Of a stretch of 11,640 nt of DNA, positions 6,009 to 11,640 are shown piece after piece. The notes beneath the pieces are model-generated. The model searched no databases, was not told where the DNA came from, and worked only from the letters and a program-made list of their open reading frames with translations. Source of the stretch: Clostridia bacterium (GTDB lineage: Bacteria > Bacillota > Clostridia > Oscillospirales > Oscillospiraceae); NCBI GenBank assembly GCA_003245395.1, contig QKDF01000132.1, positions 1 through 11,640 on the forward strand, read 5' to 3'. The position numbers and the translations under genes were made by a program. The first letter of the stretch is position 1; the number at the start of each line of letters is the position of its first letter.

Positions 6009-6890
6009 ATGGATCTTTCACAGCTTCGGTATTTTACGACTGTGGCGCAACTGGAAAATGTATCCAAGGCTGCAGACTTGCTTCACCTATCCCAGTCCTC
6101 ACTTTCCAAAAGCATTGCAAAGCTGGAGGAAGAATTGGGAATGCCGCTGTTCGACCGCAGGGGAAAGAAAATTACGCTCAATACCCAGGGGGCCCGCTTT
6201 CTTGAATGCAGCAACGTGATTCTGCGGGAGCTTGAGTTTGCTATGGATGACATGAACCTGCTGGCCACCGGGTCCGATTCCAAAATCAAGATCGGAATTG
6301 CGGGCACAAGCGCACAGATGGTTGCCTGCATGGCGGCCTTCAGCCGGCAGCAGCCCGGTGTGGAGTTTGAGCTGAACTGCAACATCGAGTGTCAGGAACA
6401 CATTGACATCAATGACTTTGACGTAATGATCTATCCCGCGGGTATAAAATATGAAAAATTTACGGGGTATTTTTTGCACGATGAACGTTATTATCTGGCG
6501 GTTGGGAACGAGCATCCTCTGGCGCACAACGCGTTTATTCAGCCAAAGGATCTGGAGGGACAGGATTTTGTTTTTCTGCGCAGCGGCAAGTCCTATATTG
6601 AATATCCGTTCCGCATCTGCACGGCACTGGCTGTCCGTTTCGGCTCACAGTGCCATGTGGACTCCCGGGATCTCCACCAGCAGATGATCGGTGCGGGAAT
6701 TGCGATTGGATTTGTTCCGGAGGATACCGTGGCTCTCTATCAGAACAACCGCGATATTCGGCTGATTCCCATCCAGGATCAGCGCTTCTCCCGCTCCATG
6801 ATGATCTGTTTCCGCCGGGAAAAGCACCTGTCGGCGCTTGCGAAATCATTCTGCAATTTTGCCATCCTGTTTTTCCATCTGAACATATAA
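6009..6890 (+). CDS. LysR-family transcriptional regulator
   Basis: A 293-residue DNA-binding regulator of normal LysR length. Residues 1-60 form the winged helix-turn-helix: LRYFTTVAQLENVSKAADLL (6-25), the recognition helix LSQSSLSKSIAKLEEELG (27-44), and LFDRRGKKITLNTQG (47-61). A linker helix follows, then a periplasmic-binding-like effector domain from about residue 92 (SKIKIGIAGT) to about 270. ATG 6009 has AGAGGGGG 5-8 bases upstream and opens directly into the LysR N-terminus. It is divergent from the AOR operon across 282 bp containing several dyads, the classic arrangement of a LysR protein controlling its neighbour and itself. The effector is not predictable; an aldehyde, its acid, or a metal/pterin state are options. 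Family call firm, target inferred. Confidence 0.93.
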   Translation: MDLSQLRYFTTVAQLENVSKAADLLHLSQSSLSKSIAKLEEELGMPLFDRRGKKITLNTQGARFLECSNVILRELEFAMDDMNLLATGSDSKIKIGIAGTSAQMVACMAAFSRQQPGVEFELNCNIECQEHIDINDFDVMIYPAGIKYEKFTGYFLHDERYYLAVGNEHPLAHNAFIQPKDLEGQDFVFLRSGKSYIEYPFRICTALAVRFGSQCHVDSRDLHQQMIGAGIAIGFVPEDTVALYQNNRDIRLIPIQDQRFSRSMMICFRREKHLSALAKSFCNFAILFFHLNI

Positions 6891-6891
6891 A

Positions 6892-6921
6892 ACGCAGGAC
6901 ACCGTTTCCGTTGTCCTGCGT
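6892..6921. terminator. Bidirectional intrinsic terminator between lysR and thiF-like gene
   Basis: ACGCAGGACA (6892-6901) pairs perfectly with 6912-6921 around a 10-base loop. On the minus strand the stem is followed by TTTTATAT; on the plus strand by a poorer CTGTTT. It begins 2 bases after the LysR stop and lies just past the stop of the convergent ThiF-like gene, so it can end both transcripts, more efficiently on the minus strand. Confidence 0.8.
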
Positions 6922-6925
6922 CTGT

Positions 6926-7597
6926 TTAAAGGTCGAGAATGTTCCAGTCCAGACTCCGCAAGTCTGCCATCAAGAGCTTTCCGGACAATTCCGTGCTGCG
7001 GCCGCACAGCAGTTTCGTCGCCTCGGCCGCCTGCACAGCCGCGCAGAACGGCGGCGTAAAGGGCAGACTGCTTTTGTTGACGGGGGGGACGTCTTTCGGA
7101 TACAGCCGGTGCAGAAGACCGCTTCCCGGCTTTGACACCAGCACCTGTGCCGACCAGCCGTGAATCGCGCCGTGGACGATGGAAACAGACTGCCTGGCGC
7201 AGACATCCTCCAGCAGCCATCTGGCCGGAATGTTGTCCAGCGCATCCAGAACCAAGTCATGCCCCTGTACAAGGGCATCCGCATTCTCCCGGTCGAAGAA
7301 TGCTTCCACCGCCCGGAATGCAACGTCTGGATTGACGGCCTGGGCCCGGAGTTTTGCCGCCAGCGCTTTGCTGCTTCCGAGCTTCGGCACGCTGCTGAGA
7401 AGCTGCCGGTTCAGATTGGATTCTTCAAAAACATCCCCGTCTACAGCGGTGATTCCGCCCACGCCCAGGCGTGTCATATATTCCACAAGATACCCGCCCA
7501 GACCGCCGCAGCCCACGATCAGAACACGCTTTTGCCTGAGAATTTCCTGCTCCGCCTCTGAAATGGCGGGAATATTCCGCTGATATCGCGCCTCCAT
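6926..7597 (-). CDS. ThiF/MoeB/HesA-family adenylyltransferase (E1-like)
   Basis: A 223-residue E1-like enzyme predicted to adenylate the C-terminal glycine of a MoaD/ThiS carrier using ATP. The Rossmann nucleotide site GCGGLGG (29-35), the acidic VDGD (52-55) followed by NLNRQ (61-65), and DALDN (118-122) are all present. Unlike typical MoeB and ThiF it lacks both zinc-binding CxxC pairs: the usual CYRCLYP-type site reads LLHRLYP (161-167), and the C-terminus has no second pair. It is therefore at the short, HesA-like end of the family. I chose ATG 7597, with AGGGGGA 7 bases upstream; a TTG at 7603 sits against that ribosome site and is unlikely. It has its own promoter and terminator. Given the GG-ended carrier in the AOR operon, it is the natural partner for sulfur activation in cofactor synthesis, although a role in thiamine or cysteine sulfur transfer cannot be excluded. 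Confidence 0.88.
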   Translation of the reverse strand: MEARYQRNIPAISEAEQEILRQKRVLIVGCGGLGGYLVEYMTRLGVGGITAVDGDVFEESNLNRQLLSSVPKLGSSKALAAKLRAQAVNPDVAFRAVEAFFDRENADALVQGHDLVLDALDNIPARWLLEDVCARQSVSIVHGAIHGWSAQVLVSKPGSGLLHRLYPKDVPPVNKSSLPFTPPFCAAVQAAEATKLLCGRSTELSGKLLMADLRSLDWNILDL

Positions 7598-7621
7598 GGT
7601 CAATCCCCCTTTTCTGCTCCC

Positions 7622-7650
7622 ATCATAGCCTGTCTCATTTCAAATTTCAA
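7622..7650 (-). promoter_or_regulatory. Near-consensus promoter of the thiF-like gene
   Basis: On the minus strand: TTGAAA (7650-7645, 5 of 6), exactly 17 bp, then TATGAT (7627-7622, 5 of 6). Initiation near 7615 would give a leader of about 18 bases carrying AGGGGGA (7610-7604). The -35 box lies next to the ribosome site of the divergent moeA, so the two units are packed into 70 bp. I saw no convincing plus-strand promoter for moeA in this gap. Confidence 0.6.
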
Positions 7651-7667
7651 TTGGAAAGGTGTCTGCT

Positions 7668-8888
7668 ATGCTAAGTGTTAAAACACCGGACGAAGTGCTT
7701 GCTGTCATTGTGGAGGAGTTTGCACCTCGCCTGGAAAAAGAACTGGTTTCTCTGAATGCCGCCCTGGGAAGAGTTCTGTGTGAGGAAATCCGTGCCGGCG
7801 AGTTTGTACCCGGATTTGACCGCTCTACCGTGGACGGTTTTGCTGTGCGTGCGGCGGATACGTTTGGCTGCTCGGATGCAGTTCCGGCCATTTTGACGCT
7901 GGACGGGGAAATCCGCATGGGAACCCCCGCGGATACGCCGCTGCGCGCGGAATGCTGCATGGCGGTGCCAACCGGAGGCGCGGTTCCGCCGGGAGCCGAC
8001 GCGGTGGTGATGCTTGAGTACACAGAACGGTACGGAGACGGAACCATCGGGATATCCAAGCCGGCACCCCCCGGCGCGAATCTGATTTTCAAGGGCGACG
8101 ACGTATCCCCGGGCAAGGTGGTTCTTCCCGCCGGCAGGCGGCTGACCGTGCAGGACATCGGAGCGTTGGCCGCCATGGGAATCGCAGAAGTCCCGGTTTG
8201 CAGACGTCCGGTGGTCGGCATTCTATCCACGGGAGACGAACTGGTTCCTGTGGAGCAGCAGCCGGCACAGGGACAGGTTCGGGATGTCAATTCCGCAATG
8301 CTGCGCGCGCTGATGGAGCAGGCCGGCGCGCAGGTGAAAAGCTATGGGATTATCCGGGATCAGGAAGATCTTCTTGACCAGGCGTTGAAAACTGCGCGAA
8401 AAGATTGCGATGTGATTTTGCTCTCCGGCGGCAGCTCAGTGGGTACGAAGGATGCCACATGCCGCGTGATTGAAGCCCAGGGGAAAGTTCTCTTCCACGG
8501 TATTGCCATGAAACCCGGTAAGCCCACTATTTTCGGCAAAGTGGACGGTAAGCCGGTCATCGGCCTGCCGGGCCATCCGGTTGCCGCCTTTTTTGTGGCG
8601 CACCTGTTTGTGCTCCCGCTGCTGGCCAGATTGTCCGGCCAAATCATCCGCCGCTTTTCCGTTCCCGCGGTTCTGACCGAGACGGTCGGTGCCAACCACG
8701 GCCGGGCACAATACACCGGTGTCTTCCTCACAGAGCGGGACGGGACGCTGTACGCCCGCCCAATTCATGGAAAGTCCGGACTGATTACGGCGCTTGCCGG
8801 CTCTGACGGATATTTCTGTATTCCTCGGGACTGTGAGGGTGTTCCCGCGGGAGAAACTGTGTCCGTTACCCTGTATAGCGTTGATTAG
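7668..8888 (+). CDS. moeA: Molybdopterin molybdotransferase MoeA
   Basis: A 406-residue MoeA that inserts molybdate (or tungstate) into adenylylated molybdopterin, a cytosolic step. Recognisable motifs: STVDGFAV (53-60), equivalent to the conserved MDGYA; PTGGAVPPGADAVV (101-114); STGDE (187-191) opening the MogA-like domain III; SGGSSVG (253-259); KPGKP (282-286); and GLPGHPVAA (299-307). A C-terminal beta domain (from about 325) completes the usual four-domain layout, with length matching E. coli MoeA (411). ATG 7668 has GGAAAGG 8 bases upstream; GTG 7659 overlaps that site and is rejected. Next gene starts 10 bases after the stop. Whether it prefers W or Mo cannot be read from sequence. 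Confidence 0.93.
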   Translation: MLSVKTPDEVLAVIVEEFAPRLEKELVSLNAALGRVLCEEIRAGEFVPGFDRSTVDGFAVRAADTFGCSDAVPAILTLDGEIRMGTPADTPLRAECCMAVPTGGAVPPGADAVVMLEYTERYGDGTIGISKPAPPGANLIFKGDDVSPGKVVLPAGRRLTVQDIGALAAMGIAEVPVCRRPVVGILSTGDELVPVEQQPAQGQVRDVNSAMLRALMEQAGAQVKSYGIIRDQEDLLDQALKTARKDCDVILLSGGSSVGTKDATCRVIEAQGKVLFHGIAMKPGKPTIFGKVDGKPVIGLPGHPVAAFFVAHLFVLPLLARLSGQIIRRFSVPAVLTETVGANHGRAQYTGVFLTERDGTLYARPIHGKSGLITALAGSDGYFCIPRDCEGVPAGETVSVTLYSVD

Positions 8889-8898
8889 GAGGAGTAAA

Positions 8899-10809
8899 AT
8901 GGCATTTGAGTACCTGACAAACGCACCCCTTGCCCAGGCAAAGCAGGAGTATCTGGAGCTGTTGATTCGCAATGGCTTTGCTTCACAGACAGAGACCATC
9001 CGCGTACAGGATGCCTGCGGCAGGGTGACTGCCGCTGCGGTGTACGCGCACATCTCCGCGCCGCATTATCCAGCCAGCGCCATGGACGGCATTGCGCTGG
9101 CTGCCCGAATTACCTTTGGGGCAGGGGAGACCACACCCGTCACGCTGCAGCCCGACCGGTTCGTGGTGGTTGATACCGGCGACCCCATTCCCGAGGGATG
9201 CGACGCGGTGGTTATGGTGGAAGATCTGGTTAAAAACGAGGATGGTTCTGTCCGGCTGTATGCCGCCGCGGCACCGTGGCAGCATATCCGGCAGATTGGC
9301 GAGGACATCTGTGCGGGAGAGATGATTCTTCCCTCACATACCGAGATTTCTCCGTCCGCGATCGGAGCTATTCTGGCCGGAGGAGTGATGGAAGTATCGG
9401 TTATCCGTCGGCCGGTGGTGGGGATCATCCCCACGGGAGACGAGATTATCGCCCCGATACCCGATCCGAAGCCCGGGGACATCATGGAATTCAACTCTTC
9501 TATTTTTTCCGCCATGCTGACCCGGTGGGGAGCGGTGCCCCATACATATCCCATCGTGCCGGACAATTTTCAAAGAATCAAAGCCGCCGTGGAGGAGGCT
9601 CTGGCGGCGTGCGATATCGTCCTTCTGAACGCCGGTTCCTCCGCTGGTCGAGAGGATTACTCCACCCAGGTGATCCGGGAACTGGGGGGAGTGCTGTACC
9701 ACGGGATTGCGATAAAGCCCGGGAAACCGGCAATCCTGGGCTATCAGGGACCCAAGCCGGTTCTGGGCGTACCCGGTTATCCCGTTTCCGGCATTCTGGT
9801 GCTGGAGGAATTTCTCAAACCGCTCATTACTTATTGGAACCGGACCGGCATGGCCGCCCCGGTTTATCAGGAGGCCGTGCTTTCCCGCGCCATCGTCTCA
9901 GGACTCAAATATCAGGAATTTATCCGTGTGCGCATGGGCAGAGTCGGCGATAAGCTGACGGCCTCGCCCCTGAGCCGCGGCAGCGGCGTCGTTTCCTCAT
10001 TTATGAAGGCGGACGGGATTCTCGAAATTCCCCAGGGCGTCGAGGGCTATGAGGCAGGAAGCACGGTGCGGGTGCGCATGCTGCGCCCGGTGTCCGAATT
10101 GGAGCATACGCTGGTGGCCATCGGCAGCCATGACCCGCTGCTGGACGAACTGGCCGATATGATCCATCGCGCCGATGCAGAGCTGTATATGAGCTCCACC
10201 CACGTGGGCTCCATGGGCGGCATCATGGCCGTTCGCAGGGGCGAAACCCACATCGCCGGCATTCATCTGCTGGATGAAAAGGACGGAAGCTATAATGCCG
10301 CATTTGTGCGGCGGTATTTTCCAAAGGGCGGTGTTCGGCTGGTGGAATGCGTGGGCCGTACTCAAGGGTTGATGCTGCAACAGGGCAATCCCAAAAACAT
10401 CCGGGAAATCACGGATCTTACAGCGCCCGGTATCCGTTACGTCAATCGGCAGAAGGGTTCCGGTACCCGGATTCTGATGGACTATCTGTGTAAAAAATAT
10501 CATCTGACCGCCGATTCGATCTATGGCTATGACAGGGAGGAGTTCACCCACATGTCCGTGGCGGCGCAGATCGACGCCGGAACCGGTGACGCGGGCATGG
10601 GCATCTATTCCGCCGCCAAGCTGTACGGACTGGATTTTCTGCCCATCTGCATGGAGCAGTATGACCTGCTGATTCCGGACGCTGCCTGGGATACCCCCAT
10701 GGTGCGCCGACTGCTGGATGTACTTCAAAGTGAGATGTTCCGCGCAAAGCTGGAATCCATGGGCGGCTATCAGCTGGATCACCCCGGTCAGGTTCGGGAG
10801 CGCTTTTGA
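8899..10809 (+). CDS. moeA: MoeA fused to C-terminal PBP-like (LysR substrate-binding-type) domain
   Basis: A 636-residue two-part protein. Residues 1-400 are MoeA-like: SAMDG (60-64), DTGDPIPEGCDAVV (92-105), PTGDE (178-182), NAGSSAGREDY (244-254), KPGKP (273-277) and GVPGYPVS (290-297). Residues about 405-630 form a periplasmic-binding-protein-like domain of the type annotated as molybdate-binding in MoeA fusions (SSTHVGSMGGIMAVRRGETHIAG region 432-454; RQKGSGTRI 517-525; GTGDAGMGIYSAAK 561-574). No signal peptide, so the domain acts in the cytosol, probably sensing or presenting oxyanion or cofactor to the MoeA part. ATG 8899 follows GGAGGAG by 4-5 bases; an upstream in-frame ATG (8794) lies inside the previous gene and is rejected. 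A 10-base gap to the previous moeA indicates one operon. Paired MoeA paralogs are often suspected of dividing Mo and W insertion; that is inference here. Confidence 0.92.
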   Translation: MAFEYLTNAPLAQAKQEYLELLIRNGFASQTETIRVQDACGRVTAAAVYAHISAPHYPASAMDGIALAARITFGAGETTPVTLQPDRFVVVDTGDPIPEGCDAVVMVEDLVKNEDGSVRLYAAAAPWQHIRQIGEDICAGEMILPSHTEISPSAIGAILAGGVMEVSVIRRPVVGIIPTGDEIIAPIPDPKPGDIMEFNSSIFSAMLTRWGAVPHTYPIVPDNFQRIKAAVEEALAACDIVLLNAGSSAGREDYSTQVIRELGGVLYHGIAIKPGKPAILGYQGPKPVLGVPGYPVSGILVLEEFLKPLITYWNRTGMAAPVYQEAVLSRAIVSGLKYQEFIRVRMGRVGDKLTASPLSRGSGVVSSFMKADGILEIPQGVEGYEAGSTVRVRMLRPVSELEHTLVAIGSHDPLLDELADMIHRADAELYMSSTHVGSMGGIMAVRRGETHIAGIHLLDEKDGSYNAAFVRRYFPKGGVRLVECVGRTQGLMLQQGNPKNIREITDLTAPGIRYVNRQKGSGTRILMDYLCKKYHLTADSIYGYDREEFTHMSVAAQIDAGTGDAGMGIYSAAKLYGLDFLPICMEQYDLLIPDAAWDTPMVRRLLDVLQSEMFRAKLESMGGYQLDHPGQVRERF

Positions 10810-10811
10810 CC

Positions 10812-11640
10812 ATGGAGCAGGCTGATGTAGTGATCGTCGGGGCGGGGCTTCTGGGCTGCTTTGCAGCCAGAGCGCTGTCCGCCTATGACCTGCGGATCAT
10901 CGTTCTGGAGCAGGGAGAGGACGTCTGCACCGGAATTTCAAAGGCGAACACGGCCATTGTATACACCGGATACGACACCAGGTCGGGCACTCTGAAAACC
11001 GAGCTGTGTATGCGGGCCAACGCCGGCTTTGGCCGTCTGTGCAAGGAGTTGGATGTACGGTTTCACCGCTGCGGGTCTCTGCTGGTCAGCTTTGGCCCGC
11101 GGGCGGAGGCGGTGCTGCAGAAAAAATACGAGCAGGGGAGTTGCAACGGCGTTCCGAGCCTGCGCCTGCTGGATCGGGAGGAAGTGCTGCAAGCGGAGCC
11201 ACATCTCAGTCCGAAGGTGACGCGCGGACTTTACGCCCCCGGAACGGGAACCGTCAATCCGTGGGAACTGTGCATCGCGGCATTTGAAAACGCCCGCGCC
11301 AACGGCACCGAATTTCGTTTTTCACAGAAGGTTTTGCATATTGCGCGGCGTGAAAATGGTTTCGTGCTGGAGACGGAACGCGGGTGTTATTGCGCCGGAG
11401 CCGTGGTCAACTGCGCGGGGCTGTTTTCCGATGCGGTGCGGGAGCTGGTGGAGAAGCCTCTGGTGCGGGTGATTCCCTCCCAAGCGGATTATCTCGTTAT
11501 GGACGACAAACTGGGCGGCTTTTGTCACCATGTGATCTTCCATGAGCCGGAGGATGGGGGCAAGGGCCTGACGCTGGTTCCCACGGTGGACGGCAACCTC
11601 CTCGTCGGCCCGTCCGAACTGCCCGGGGGCGGCAAGGACT
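10812..11640 (+). CDS. GlpA-type FAD-dependent oxidoreductase (glycerol-3-phosphate dehydrogenase-like), 3' truncated by window
   Basis: The first 276 residues of a DAAO-superfamily flavoprotein run open to the window edge. The N-terminal Rossmann FAD motif is VVIVGAGLLG (6-15; G10-x-G12-xx-G15), with E33 ending strand 2. Then SKANTAIVYTGYD (43-55) matches the conserved GlpA/L-2-hydroxyglutarate-oxidase segment after the FAD site, except that the usual His of the IVHAG-type stretch is Tyr51. NCAGLFSD (about 207-214) is the second FAD-contacting motif, followed by LVPTVDGNLLVGPS near the end. ATG 10812 is 2 bases after the moeA-fusion stop, so it is co-transcribed; a GGAG lies about 11 bases upstream. 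It probably oxidises glycerol-3-phosphate or a 2-hydroxy acid. A functional link with the AOR system is unclear; it may simply share the transcript. Confidence 0.85.
   Translation, partial: MEQADVVIVGAGLLGCFAARALSAYDLRIIVLEQGEDVCTGISKANTAIVYTGYDTRSGTLKTELCMRANAGFGRLCKELDVRFHRCGSLLVSFGPRAEAVLQKKYEQGSCNGVPSLRLLDREEVLQAEPHLSPKVTRGLYAPGTGTVNPWELCIAAFENARANGTEFRFSQKVLHIARRENGFVLETERGCYCAGAVVNCAGLFSDAVRELVEKPLVRVIPSQADYLVMDDKLGGFCHHVIFHEPEDGGKGLTLVPTVDGNLLVGPSELPGGGKD

Noticed and set aside
7081..7090. Run of G residues that might signal a frameshift in the ThiF-like gene
   Set aside because: The reading frame and motifs continue without break on both sides.
8794..8898. 35-residue N-terminal extension of the second MoeA
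   Set aside because: It lies inside the first moeA; GGAGGAG directly precedes ATG 8899, where MoeA homology begins.
9997..10782. 261-codon minus-strand open frame
   Set aside because: Antisense to the MoeA-PBP fusion; composition (many His/Gln) is typical of reverse-frame translation.

Overview
The window (about 57% GC by eye, many GGAGG-type Shine-Dalgarno sequences, ATGA gene overlaps) looks like chromosomal DNA of an anaerobic, probably gut-type Clostridia species; Oscillospiraceae-like is my guess from gene content and style, not a proven placement. The theme is a tungsten (or molybdenum) pterin aldehyde oxidoreductase with its electron-transfer partners, cofactor-maturation genes and a likely regulator.

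Left block, minus strand, transcribed from about 5778 down to 53: a polyferredoxin with four [4Fe-4S] motifs (5726-5250), an AOR-family tungstopterin oxidoreductase (5253-3451), a strong intercistronic hairpin, a MoaD/ThiS-like sulfur carrier ending in Gly-Gly (3368-3087), a NuoE/HydC-like [2Fe-2S] protein (3068-2583), a NuoF/HydB-like NADH- and FMN-binding Fe-S flavoprotein (2586-790) and a small NuoG/HydA-N-terminal-like Fe-S protein (793-53). The last three correspond to the HydC-HydB-HydA(N-terminal) diaphorase of electron-bifurcating [FeFe] hydrogenases, but there is no H-cluster domain; an AOR plus polyferredoxin takes its place. The natural reading is a soluble complex that oxidises an aldehyde and passes electrons to NAD+ and possibly ferredoxin. 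It resembles the bifurcating tungsten oxidoreductases (WOR) reported from gut bacteria. A GC-rich hairpin at 1-28 probably ends the operon.

Middle: a 282-bp divergent intergenic region (5727-6008) holds a good candidate promoter for the AOR operon. A perfect 15-bp palindrome fills most of its -35/-10 spacer. A LysR-type T-N11-A site and a second perfect palindrome lie further upstream. A LysR-family regulator (6009-6890) is transcribed away from the operon and is the obvious candidate regulator. A bidirectional terminator separates it from a convergent ThiF/MoeB/HesA-family adenylyltransferase (7597-6926), which has its own near-consensus promoter and is a good candidate activator of the MoaD-like carrier.

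Right block, plus strand: moeA (7668-8888), a second moeA fused to a C-terminal periplasmic-binding-protein-like domain (8899-10809), and the start of a GlpA-type FAD-dependent oxidoreductase (10812 to the window end), tightly packed as one transcription unit. The two MoeA proteins insert the metal into the pterin cofactor. Together the window encodes a catalytic subunit, its redox chain to NAD, a dedicated sulfur carrier and E1-like enzyme, metal-insertion enzymes and a regulator. No tungstate/molybdate transporter, moaE, tRNA, rRNA, insertion sequence or CRISPR array was seen, and no gene-free stretch exceeds 300 bases.
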